Of a stretch of DNA of 42,031 bases, positions 27,605-36,400 are shown one piece after another. Both the position numbers and the translations under genes were made by a program. The stretch covers positions 1-42,031 of the forward strand of contig JADFYF010000011.1 in NCBI GenBank assembly GCA_015233165.1, in the 5' to 3' direction. Numbering within the stretch: position 1 is the first letter of the stretch; the number at the start of each line of letters is the position of its first letter. The notes under the pieces are model-generated. The model did not search any database. It saw only the letters and a list, made by a program, of their open reading frames with translations, and was not told the DNA's origin. The stretch is from Candidatus Omnitrophota bacterium (GTDB taxonomy: Bacteria; Omnitrophota; Gorgyraeia; Zapsychrales; Fredricksoniimonadaceae).

Positions 27605-28305
27605 TTCTTTCGGTGTCTGGGTTTTCTAAGTCTTTTGGAACTGTTCGTGCGGTTGATCAGGTGAGTTTTACTGTTTATCAAGGCGAGAATTTGTGCATCA
27701 TCGGAGAATCCGGCTCTGGCAAGTCCACCCTGGCTAAACTTATGATGGGGTTGCTGAAGGCGGATAAGGGGAAGCTTGAGGGGGATCGTCGATCTATTCA
27801 AATGGTTTTTCAGGATCCTTACAGTTCCCTGGATCCTTTATGGACGGTGCGTTCCATTTTAAAAGAAGCATTCTGTAGGCAGAAACTTTCTGTTAAGGAG
27901 CAACATAAGCAGATGGGGCAGATGCTTTTGGCTGTTGGACTATCCGCCGATATGCTTAACCGTTTTCCTCATGAGCTTAGCGGCGGAGAACGTCAGCGTA
28001 TTGCTATCGCCCGAGCCCTTTTAACAAACCCAAAGATTTTGATTCTAGATGAAGCGGTCTCTTCGTTGGATGTCTTGGTCCAGAAACAGATTGTGGATCT
28101 GTTAGTGGATATTAAACGTCAATTCCAATTGACCTATATTTTTATTTCCCATAATTTGAGAGTGGTCAGAAACTTTAGTGATAGAATAGCCGTTATGCAT
28201 CAGGGAAAGATTATTGAAATGGGTTCAACGCATGAAATTTTTAATCAGCCGCAGCAGAAGTATACTCAACAATTAATACAAGCAGCCTTTGATTATCACG
28301 TATGA
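27601..28305 (+). CDS. Peptide ABC transporter ATP-binding protein, DppF type (short)
   Basis: This second ATPase subunit has 234 residues, with Walker A GESGSGK (35-41), Q-loop MVFQDPYSSLDPLWTV, signature LSGGERQR and Walker B LILDEAVSSLD. The Walker B is followed by Ala-Val instead of the common Pro-Thr, a frequent and harmless change. It lacks the usual C-terminal extension of DppF (about 310-330 aa). ATGA overlaps on both sides show tight coupling with its partners. In YejABEF systems the two ATPases are fused as YejF; here they are separate. Confidence 0.92.
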   Translation: MILSVSGFSKSFGTVRAVDQVSFTVYQGENLCIIGESGSGKSTLAKLMMGLLKADKGKLEGDRRSIQMVFQDPYSSLDPLWTVRSILKEAFCRQKLSVKEQHKQMGQMLLAVGLSADMLNRFPHELSGGERQRIAIARALLTNPKILILDEAVSSLDVLVQKQIVDLLVDIKRQFQLTYIFISHNLRVVRNFSDRIAVMHQGKIIEMGSTHEIFNQPQQKYTQQLIQAAFDYHV

Positions 28306-30461
28306 GTGAAAGATTCTGGGATAGATTAAATTATATTTTTGGTATTTTGGCGATAGGGGTTGTTTTTGGATTAACCGCCTTTATGGCTAGCCTGGAAGTC
28401 AAAGATTTAGACCTATGGCTGCATTTAAGAATGGGTCAGATCATCAGTGAGAATCATGTTGTTCCTGCCCGTGATATTTTATCCTGCTCTATCGTCGGAA
28501 AACCCTGGGTTAATCATGAGTGGTTGTTTCAGATCATTGTTTATCAAGTGTGGCATGCCTGGGGCTTTGACGGTTTGATTAATATGCAGATTGCGGTTGT
28601 TTTTGTAACCTTCCTGCTTCTTCTTTTCTTGGGGTACAGTAAAGACAGGCAATTTTTAACAGCTTTATTCCTACTTTTAATTCTTTTCATTTATCAAAAT
28701 CGTTTCACCATTCGTCCAGACATTTATTCTCTTTTGTTTTTTGTATCCTTTGTCTGGATCTTGTCATGGTTTATTCAAAGGCGCTGGTCTTTATGGGTAC
28801 TTGTTATTCTTCAAGTCCTATGGGCGAATATGCATGGGTTCTTTTTTTTAGGACCGTTATTGGTCGCTGTGGCTTTGCTGTCAGAGTTTCTTAAGCGCCG
28901 CGTACCTTTGCCTTGGGAGTGGAATACGGTCGGCCGTCTTAATGATGACGAGTATCTTCGTTTAAAGAAACTTCTTCCGTTGCTTATGTTAGCGTGCTGT
29001 GTGAATCCATTGACCTTTAAAGGGGCCTGGTATCCTGTCGGAGTTTTGTTAGGTATGGGACAGGGGGGATCAAAGGTCTTTTTTCAACACATCACTGAAT
29101 TACAAAAACCGATCACAGCGTTAACGATATGGACGAAGCAATATGGTTCCTATAAAGCAATGATTATTCTTTCGGCGGTAGGGTTATTCCTGAATAGACG
29201 TAAGATGGATCTGAGTACGTTTTTTGTTTGGGGTATCTTTCTTGTGTTCTCTTTAGTGGCTATCCGTAACATGGTCTTTTTTGCCATAGCTTTTTATTTG
29301 GTGACCATGGTCAATGTGATGTCGATTCATTGGGTAGAGATGATTCCGGTAAGTTTTTCTAGCAAGAAATTTAAATATGTGACGAGTATTATTTTAAAAT
29401 TGGCTTTGATGTTTTGGGTTCTAGATAGCGGTACAAAGATTGCAGTCAATGGGTATTTTGACTTTGATACCTATGAACGCAAGAGCGAATTTTGGGGTGT
29501 TTCTCAAAGATCCTTTCCGTATCATGCCGTCGATTTCTTGGTTAAGAATAAGATCAAAGGAAATTTTTTTAATGATTTTAATTCAGGAGCTTATTTGATT
29601 GGTCGCTGTTATCCGAATATTAAGGTCTATTTAGACGGACGAACAGAAGTTTATGGGGCAGAATTTTTTGAACATTATCAGAAAATATGGCGAGACGGTG
29701 ACAGGTCGGTGTTTTTGGCTGATGCCGCGAAGTACAATCTTACGGGGGCATTTTTAAATAATAACAATCAACAAGTGATGTCAAAGACCTTAAAAATGTT
29801 TTATCAGCTTCCCGATTGGAAAATGGTTTATTTTGATTATGACGCGGTGATTTTCTTGAAAAATATTCCGGCTAATAAGGAGTGGATCGATCGTTATTCG
29901 ATTGACTTAAAGAAATGGCAGGTCAAGCCGTTGGATTTACAGAGATTAGCCACCAAACGTATTGATCCGATACCATTAAGTAGTCGTGCGTATTTATTAA
30001 AGAGTTTAGGGTTTTATGATATGGCGTTAAAAGAGGCGCAGGAAGGTCTTAAGGTTTCTCCGGATGATTTTGATTCTTATAAAATTTTATCGGAAGTGTA
30101 TGAGCAAAAGGGAGATGTTCGTCGTGCGTTTGAGTCTTTTCGAATCGCAACACTTTTAAGGCCGTATGATACCTCCGTCCGTCTGGGATTAGCAGAGGCT
30201 TATGTGCACTTAAAGAATTTCAAGCGTGCTCTGGAACAGTATAATAAAGTATTAGAGGTGGATCCCAAGAGCGCTCGAGGGTATTTTGGGTTAGCTTGGG
30301 TTTACGCGTCGACCAATCAAGAGGCCAAGGCATTGGACAACTTAAAACAAGCGCAGGTTTTAGACAAAGAAGATAAGGTTGATGTTAAAAAAATTCATGA
30401 TATTATTGAAAAAAATAAAAAGCCCAAGAAAGACAGTGAACCATTAAAGAAGAAATCTTAA
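28302..30461 (+). CDS. Polytopic membrane protein with C-terminal TPR repeats
   Basis: This 719-residue protein has about ten transmembrane segments in its first 380 residues, then a soluble domain and about three tetratricopeptide repeats near residues 565-700 (for example RPYDTSVRLGLAEAYVHLKN and DPKSARGYFGLAWVYAST). The first outer loop contains DLDLWLHLRMG and GKPWVNHEWLFQ, a motif set I associate with a widespread uncharacterised GT-C-like membrane family; the Asp/His pattern would suit a lipid-linked sugar enzyme. The tail is lysine-rich. The ATGA overlap with the peptide-transporter ATPase means it is probably co-translated, which is an unexpected partner. Confidence 0.75.
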   Translation: MSERFWDRLNYIFGILAIGVVFGLTAFMASLEVKDLDLWLHLRMGQIISENHVVPARDILSCSIVGKPWVNHEWLFQIIVYQVWHAWGFDGLINMQIAVVFVTFLLLLFLGYSKDRQFLTALFLLLILFIYQNRFTIRPDIYSLLFFVSFVWILSWFIQRRWSLWVLVILQVLWANMHGFFFLGPLLVAVALLSEFLKRRVPLPWEWNTVGRLNDDEYLRLKKLLPLLMLACCVNPLTFKGAWYPVGVLLGMGQGGSKVFFQHITELQKPITALTIWTKQYGSYKAMIILSAVGLFLNRRKMDLSTFFVWGIFLVFSLVAIRNMVFFAIAFYLVTMVNVMSIHWVEMIPVSFSSKKFKYVTSIILKLALMFWVLDSGTKIAVNGYFDFDTYERKSEFWGVSQRSFPYHAVDFLVKNKIKGNFFNDFNSGAYLIGRCYPNIKVYLDGRTEVYGAEFFEHYQKIWRDGDRSVFLADAAKYNLTGAFLNNNNQQVMSKTLKMFYQLPDWKMVYFDYDAVIFLKNIPANKEWIDRYSIDLKKWQVKPLDLQRLATKRIDPIPLSSRAYLLKSLGFYDMALKEAQEGLKVSPDDFDSYKILSEVYEQKGDVRRAFESFRIATLLRPYDTSVRLGLAEAYVHLKNFKRALEQYNKVLEVDPKSARGYFGLAWVYASTNQEAKALDNLKQAQVLDKEDKVDVKKIHDIIEKNKKPKKDSEPLKKKS

Positions 30462-30463
30462 AT

Positions 30464-31669
30464 ATGCGTGATGTTTTAACCTTTATTCTCGCCGGTGGGA
30501 AGGGGGAACGTTTAGATCCCTTGACCCGTGACCGCGCCAAACCCGCCGTCCCTTTTGGCGGGATTTATAGAATTATCGATTTTGCCCTCTCTAATTGTGT
30601 TAATTCCGGTCTTCGTCGGATTTTTCTTCTGACGCAATACAAATCTTTTTCTCTTCAGCGTCATATCCTTGAGGGATGGAATATTTATTCCAATCAATTA
30701 GGGGAATTCATTGATGTTATTCCAGCGCAGCAACGTGTTTCAGCGGATTGGTATCGAGGGACAGCCGATGCGATCTATCAAAACTTCCAGATGATTCGAG
30801 ACTATAATCCCAAGCTTATCCTGATTCTAGCGGGAGACCATGTTTATAAGATGGATTACCGCAAGATGATTGAATACCATCTGTCCAAGGGTGCTGATAT
30901 GACGGTGTCCTGTATCCAGATGCCAAAGTCTGAAGCGGTTAATTTTGGTGTCGTCGAGGTGGATAGCAATAAGATGGTTGTTGGTTTTCAAGAAAAACCA
31001 TCTAATCCTAAGACAATCCCGTCTGATCCTAATGCTATTTTTGGTTCGATGGGAATTTATTTGTTTAATGCCGAAATGCTGTTTAAGGAATTAGAAATTG
31101 ATGCGGCAAGGATAGAATCAGAACATGATTTTGGAAAAAATATTATTCCTCAGATGGTTCAGAAAAAGATGAAGGTCTTTGCCTATGATTTTGCGTTAGA
31201 AAATGATCACTCTACTTATTGGAAAGATATTGGAACGCGCGATGCGTACTATCAGGCGAATATGGATCTGCTTGGCGGCGAACCCAAATTTAGTCTGTAT
31301 GAGAAGGTGTGGCCTCTTCGAACGTATCACCATCAGTATCCTCCTATTCGTGTGATGACCGTGGAACAGGAAAAGGGTTCTATTATTAATTCTATTATTT
31401 CCGGTGGATGTGTGGTCGAGGGCGGGCATGTGGATCACTCCGTGCTTTCGTCTAATGTTTATATTAAAAAACATGCCAGGGTGGCAAGGTCTGTACTGAT
31501 GGAGGGGGTTGTTGTTGGTGAAGGTGCCCAGATTCAGAACGCCATCATTGATAAGGAAGTGACCATTCCTGCACATTCGAAGATAGGTTTTGATTTGGAA
31601 TCGGATCGCCAGCGTTTTGTGCTGACAACATCTGGTATAGTTATTGTTGCGAAGAAGACATCCTTGTGA
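30464..31669 (+). CDS. glgC: Glucose-1-phosphate adenylyltransferase
   Basis: The enzyme makes ADP-glucose, the glucosyl donor for glycogen, and is usually the regulated step of storage. The 401 residues match bacterial GlgC. It has the pyrophosphorylase signature GGKGERLDPLTRDRAKPAVPF, WYRGTADAIYQNF, LAGDHVYKMDY and VGFQEKPSNPK. The catalytic domain is followed by a left-handed beta-helix with hexapeptide repeats (GGCVVEGGHVDHSVLSS, GVVVGEGAQIQNAI). It begins two bases after the TPR gene. Other glycogen genes are not in the window. Confidence 0.96.
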   Translation: MRDVLTFILAGGKGERLDPLTRDRAKPAVPFGGIYRIIDFALSNCVNSGLRRIFLLTQYKSFSLQRHILEGWNIYSNQLGEFIDVIPAQQRVSADWYRGTADAIYQNFQMIRDYNPKLILILAGDHVYKMDYRKMIEYHLSKGADMTVSCIQMPKSEAVNFGVVEVDSNKMVVGFQEKPSNPKTIPSDPNAIFGSMGIYLFNAEMLFKELEIDAARIESEHDFGKNIIPQMVQKKMKVFAYDFALENDHSTYWKDIGTRDAYYQANMDLLGGEPKFSLYEKVWPLRTYHHQYPPIRVMTVEQEKGSIINSIISGGCVVEGGHVDHSVLSSNVYIKKHARVARSVLMEGVVVGEGAQIQNAIIDKEVTIPAHSKIGFDLESDRQRFVLTTSGIVIVAKKTSL

Positions 31670-31684
31670 TAAATTGTCGGATCT

Positions 31685-32896
31685 ATGATCATACAACCTA
31701 AAATTCGTGGTTTCATCTGCACAACAGCCCATCCTATTGGATGCGAAGCTCATGTTGTCGAACAAATCAATTACATTAAGTCCAAGGGGCCTATTGCCGG
31801 TGGTCCTAAGAAGGTTTTAGTGATCGGTTCTTCTACCGGATATGGATTAGCGTCGCGTATTACTGCTGCTTTTGGTTGTGGGGCGGCGACCATGGGTGTT
31901 TTCTTTGAAAAAGAGTCTGACGGTAAAAGAACAGCCACGGCGGGCTGGTATAACACAGTTGCTTTTGAGAAGGCGGCTCTTGCCCAGGGGTTATACGTGA
32001 AGAGTTTTAATGGTGATGCGTTTTCTGATGAAATGCGACAGAAGGTTACTGCGGCGATCAAGAATGATTTAGGACAAGTGGATTGTGTCATCTATTCTTT
32101 GGCTTCCCCTAGACGAGTGGATCCTAAAACAGGTCAGCTTTATAAAAGCGTTCTAAAACCCAAAGGGGTTGCTTACACCAATAAAAGTATTGATTTTGAA
32201 AAGAATGAAGTGATCAGCGTCACACTTGAAACTGCCGTCGATCAGGAGGTTCAAGACACCATTAAGGTCATGGGCGGGGAGGATTGGCAGCTGTGGATTG
32301 AAGCTTTAACTAATCAGGGTCTCTTAGCCCCTCAGGCGGTGACTGTAGCCTATTCCTACATCGGCCCTGATGTCACGACCCCCGTCTATCGCAATGGTAC
32401 CATTGGGGCTGCTAAGGACCATTTAGAGGCAACAGCGCATAGTTTGGATGCTCTTATCAAGAAGCAGGGCGGTCGTGCCTTTGTTTCTGTTAATAAAGCT
32501 TTAGTAACCCAGAGTTCTTCCGCCATTCCTTTTATTCCTTTGTATTTTGTTATTTTAATGAAGATTATGAAGCACAAGAATATTCATGAAGATTGCATTC
32601 ATCAAATCCAACGTTTGTTTGCGGACCGCTTGTATAACAATCGTCCCCTGACAGAGGTGCCGACAGATGGACAGGGACGTATCCGTATCGATGAGTTAGA
32701 AATGCGTCAGGATGTTCAGGAAGAGGTTGCTGCTGTTTGGAAAAACATCACGGATATGAATCTTTGGCAGGTTTCCGATGTCAAAGGCTATAACGAAGAT
32801 TTCCTCAAACTCTTCGGTTTCGGCATGGCCGGCGTTGATTATAACGCTGATATCAACCCCGAAGTCCTTATTCCTTCCATTATAGAAAATCAATAA
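31685..32896 (+). CDS. fabV: Enoyl-ACP / trans-2-enoyl-CoA reductase FabV
   Basis: FabV reduces the enoyl intermediate in fatty acid elongation using NADH. The 403-residue length is typical. The N-terminus IIQPKIRGFICTTAHPIGC is diagnostic, followed by the NAD-binding VLVIGSSTGYGLASRI. The active-site Y-x8-K motif is exact: Y235 and K244 in YRNGTIGAAK, which match the family positions. Other matches are VDCVIYSLASPRRVDP and the C-terminal FGFGMAGVDYNADINP. FabV enzymes are known for low sensitivity to triclosan compared with FabI. It ends the transcription unit before cspA. Confidence 0.96.
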   Translation: MIIQPKIRGFICTTAHPIGCEAHVVEQINYIKSKGPIAGGPKKVLVIGSSTGYGLASRITAAFGCGAATMGVFFEKESDGKRTATAGWYNTVAFEKAALAQGLYVKSFNGDAFSDEMRQKVTAAIKNDLGQVDCVIYSLASPRRVDPKTGQLYKSVLKPKGVAYTNKSIDFEKNEVISVTLETAVDQEVQDTIKVMGGEDWQLWIEALTNQGLLAPQAVTVAYSYIGPDVTTPVYRNGTIGAAKDHLEATAHSLDALIKKQGGRAFVSVNKALVTQSSSAIPFIPLYFVILMKIMKHKNIHEDCIHQIQRLFADRLYNNRPLTEVPTDGQGRIRIDELEMRQDVQEEVAAVWKNITDMNLWQVSDVKGYNEDFLKLFGFGMAGVDYNADINPEVLIPSIIENQ

Positions 32897-32940
32897 GGGG
32901 ATCCGTTAGTAGGGTATTTACGATCGTAGGAATTTATCAT

Positions 32941-32969
32941 TTGACAAACACAAGAACATAGTGCATACT
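32941..32969 (+). promoter_or_regulatory. Sigma-70 promoter upstream of cspA
   Basis: A perfect TTGACA -35 (32941-32946), a 17-base spacer and a CATACT -10 (32964-32969) predict a start near 32976, about 128 bases before the cspA ATG. A long leader is typical of cold-shock genes. A terminator-like hairpin lies between this promoter and the gene. Confidence 0.7.
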
Positions 32970-33012
32970 CTCTTTCGTAGTAAGGAGTAGATAAGGGAAA
33001 AGAATCATAAAG

Positions 33013-33047
33013 CCGCAAGGTGGACGATATCGCCTGGCGGTTTTTTT
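33013..33047 (+). terminator. Intrinsic terminator / possible attenuator in the cspA leader
   Basis: CCGC (33013-33016) pairs with GCGG (33037-33040); after one A-G mismatch, AGGTG (33018-33022) pairs with CGCCT (33031-33035, including one G-T wobble). The stem is followed by seven T residues (33041-33047). The form is that of a rho-independent terminator. It lies downstream of the predicted cspA promoter and upstream of the gene, so it could end read-through from fabV, attenuate cspA, or end a small leader RNA. Confidence 0.65.
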
Positions 33048-33103
33048 ATCTTTGCAATTTGCCGTTATTTACTCAATGTTTAGAAAAAGGAGGTAGTAAA
33101 GTA

Positions 33104-33304
33104 ATGGCAAAAGGAACTGTAAAGTGGTTTAGCGACCAAAAAGGTTTTGGCTTCATTACTCCTGAGTCAGGTAAAGATGTTTTCGTTCATCACAGTGCAA
33201 TTCAAGGTGAAGGTTACAAGTCTTTAAGTGAAGGTCAAGCTGTAGAGTTTGATATCACCACCGGACCCAAGGGGGAACAAGCTCAAAACGTAGTTAAAAT
33301 ATAA
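33104..33304 (+). CDS. cspA: Cold shock protein (CspA family)
   Basis: This single cold-shock domain of 66 residues binds single-stranded RNA or DNA and acts as an RNA chaperone. The start is fixed by the strong AGGAGGT ribosome binding site at 33088-33094 before ATG 33104; a GTG at 33020 would add 28 residues encoded inside the leader hairpin region and is rejected. RNP1 is KGFGFI (residues 13-18) and RNP2 is VFVHH (26-30), preceded by [10 protein letters not shown] long leader before it and a strong terminator after it suggest a monocistronic transcript. The symbol is by family; the paralogue type is unknown. Confidence 0.95.
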   Translation: MAKGTVKWFSDQKGFGFITPESGKDVFVHHSAIQGEGYKSLSEGQAVEFDITTGPKGEQAQNVVKI

Positions 33305-33323
33305 GTTAGAGCTTATAAGAATT

Positions 33324-33354
33324 GCCCTGTACCGTTCTGGTACAGGGCTTTTTT
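33324..33354 (+). terminator. Intrinsic terminator after cspA
   Basis: A perfect 10-bp stem GCCCTGTACC / GGTACAGGGC with a five-base loop is followed by six T residues. It starts 20 bases after the cspA stop and is a textbook rho-independent terminator. Confidence 0.95.
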
Positions 33355-33380
33355 GTGATCTAAGATTTTTGAGTTCCTCG

Positions 33381-33409
33381 TTGACACTCGAGGAGAAACT
33401 TAATACATT
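33381..33409 (+). promoter_or_regulatory. Probable sigma-70 promoter of smc
   Basis: A perfect TTGACA -35 (33381-33386) is followed by a 17-base spacer and TACATT (33404-33409, four of six consensus bases). It lies between the cspA terminator and smc and would give a leader of about 70 bases, which includes a small TGGTC/GACCA hairpin. Confidence 0.6.
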
Positions 33410-33485
33410 GATATCATTGAAGTTTGTGTCCTACTGGAAATGGTCGGTTAAAGACCACAAGCTGTCTTAAAATATAAGGTTGTGC

Positions 33486-36400
33486 ATGTATCTTAAACGT
33501 CTTGAAATCTTCGGATTCAAATCCTTCGCAGAAAAAACGATTCTTGATTTTCAACAAGGCATTTCAGCCATTGTTGGTCCTAATGGTTGCGGAAAAAGTA
33601 ACGTCTTTGATTCTGTTCGCTGGGTTTTAGGTGAGCAAAGCGTTAAAGAGCTTCGTGGTTCTTCTATGGAAGACGTTATTTTTAACGGGACAGATAAGAA
33701 GCCTGCCTTAGGTTTTGCGGAAGTTTCCTTAATTTTCTCCAATGAATCCAAAGTTCTTCCTTTTGATCAGGAAGAAGTGGTTGTGACTCGCCGTTTATTT
33801 CGTTCCGGAGAAAGTGAATATTTAATTAATAAGACGGTCTGCCGTCTGCGCGATATTGTGGAGATGTTCTTAGGAACAGGGGTTGGTGCTGAAGCGTATT
33901 CTTTGATTCAGCAGGGGAAGGTGGATTTGGTTGTGTCGGCTAAGCCCGATGATCGTCGTCAGATTTTCGATGAGGCTGCTGGTATTACCAAATATAAGGC
34001 CAAGAAGAAGGAGGCTTTAAGTAAGCTCAAAGAAGCGGAAGATAATTTAGTTCGTTTAAATGATATTGTTGTTGAAGTCAAACGTCAGATTGCCACCATT
34101 GAACGTCAAGCCAAGAAAGCCCAGCGCTATAAGGAAGATTTTGAACAGTTAAAGAATTTTGAATTGATTCTAGCGACCCATCAGATGGGTATTTATACCA
34201 AGGAATTTGAAGCCATTACCAGCGCATTAGAGAACTTTCAAAGTAAGGAAGAAGAGGGTTTACGTCAATTAGCAGAATTAAATCAGCAAATTGAACATGA
34301 AACAGGGCTTCTTGAGGAATTAGATCAGAGAATTAATGAATTCAAATCCCAGCAAATCCGTTTGGATAATGAGATCGAGGTTAATGTCCGTCAGATTGGT
34401 TTTAATGAAGAGCGTTTGCAGAATATTGATCAGACGATTTCTCGTCTAGATACAGAAAAGAAGGCTTGTCTTGAACGTTGTGGTGTTCACCAAGGTAAAA
34501 TTGAAGAGATCAATAATCAATTGGGTCAATACGCCCGGTTATTGGAAACGTTGACCCAGGAAGTTGATGAAAAACGCCGCAGTTTAAGTGTTTTATTGAC
34601 TTCGATTGAAGAAGCAACGCATTCCATTAAATCTTCCCAGGAAAGAATTTTTACATTTAATGCTCAACAAGTGCGGGTTAAGAATCAATTGACCGATAAT
34701 ATGAAGCGTGCCATGGAGCAAAATGCGCGCAAGTCTCGTCTTGAGCATGAAAACAGTAAGGTTGCTCAAGAAAAATCCCAAATATTTCAGAAATTTGAAG
34801 CCATTAATTCAGCCATTGTGAATGTGAAAAATGAATTGGAAGGTCAATGGGTTAATTTGAGTCAAGAGCGTCAGAATGAAGACGGCCTTAAAGAACAATT
34901 AGGTCTTTGTGAGTCGAGGATTGATGAGTTGGAGAAGTCCAAGGTCTTTTTGCTTTCTCAAAAAGAATTTGTTGATAAGATGCAGCGTCAGTATCAAGAA
35001 AATCCTGACCCGGTGGTTGAGGGTCGCTTCATTGCTCCTGTCAGGCCTTCGGAAAATCAGACGGGTATTATTGGTAAAATTAAAAGCATTCAGGAAGTCG
35101 AAGGCGGTTTTGAAATTATTTATGAGACCAAATATGTAGAGTTAAATCTAGCCCATATGGATGAGAGAATTATTGCTGTTGAGGCTCAGTTGGCTATTGA
35201 GAATGCCCAAAGGGATAATCTTATTCAGACCTTAAGTGAACACAGGGCCCTTATTGAAGGCGCATTAAAAGATATTCAGCAGCAAGAAAAGAAATTGTCT
35301 GTTTTAGAGGCTCAAAAGAATGATATTGAATTAGAGTCTGGGAAGATTATTGGAGAACTGGATCTAATTAATAGTGAATTTTCTCAGATGGAATCAGCCT
35401 TAGCTGATTTAAAGGTGCAGGAGGCGGATCTAGTGTCGCAATTGCAGGGTATTGACGCTGAGGCTAGGCTTGTTCAAGAAGAAATCAGCGACAGACAACA
35501 GGATATTACCCGTAAGCATCAGGAGCGTGAAGATTGGAATATGGCGATTGTTCAGACAGAAGCCAAATTAAATGCCTTACAGAGCCAACAGCGCAATGCC
35601 CAAGACAATGTGAATCTGCATACTCAGAATTTAGAACGTGATTTATCGGATATTAGCCGATTTGATAGTGAAGCGTTAGAAGTGTCTTCTAAAAGGGGTC
35701 GGATTAACGAAGATATTATTCATTTGCAAAATGCGATTGAAGGTTTAAGGACAAAGAAAGAAGCTTTAAGTGTTGAATTAAATCAGTGTTTAGCAGAAAG
35801 AGCAGAAGTTGCTCAACGTTTAACAAGTATTCGCAGCCATGCGAAAGCTATTGAAGATGATATTATTCAGTCTAAAACTGATTTGCATAACTTGCAAATG
35901 CGTCAGCAGGAGCTGCAGTTTAATCAGCGTACGCTCAAAGAACGATTACTTCAGACATATAAGGTGGATTGGGATTTATGGCAGGCTCAGGGCGGTTTGA
36001 CTCCTCAAGAACCTGTTGCGACGACGGAAGAATCCGCTATGTCATCGCAACAGGTTGGGGGTGCCGCTGCATTGGAGCATGTTTCGGCACAGCCTCAGCC
36101 AGAGGTTAATTTTGAAGAGTTGGCCCTTGAGATTGAGCGTTTAAAAAAGCGTTGCGAATCCTATGGGGCGGTTAATTTGGTTGCTATTGAAGAATTCGAT
36201 GAATTGAAGAATCGGTTTGAGTATCTGACCAAGCAACAAAGCGATCTGTTGACGGCCCGTGAACAGCTGATGCAGACCATTCAGAAGATTAATCGTACCA
36301 CCCGTCAAATGTTTACAGATACCTTTGCTAGGGTCAATGAAGAATTTAAGACTCATTTCTCCATGCTGTTCGGCGGAGGGGAAGCCGAATTAATTCTTTT

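Noticed and set aside
31196-31765. 189-codon open frame on the minus strand across glgC and fabV
   Set aside because: It lies antisense to two confidently identified genes, and its His/Asn/Arg-rich composition is that of a shadow frame.
33020-33103. N-terminal extension of cspA from a GTG
   Set aside because: It would run through the leader hairpin and T-tract, while the strong AGGAGGT and family length fix the start at 33104.
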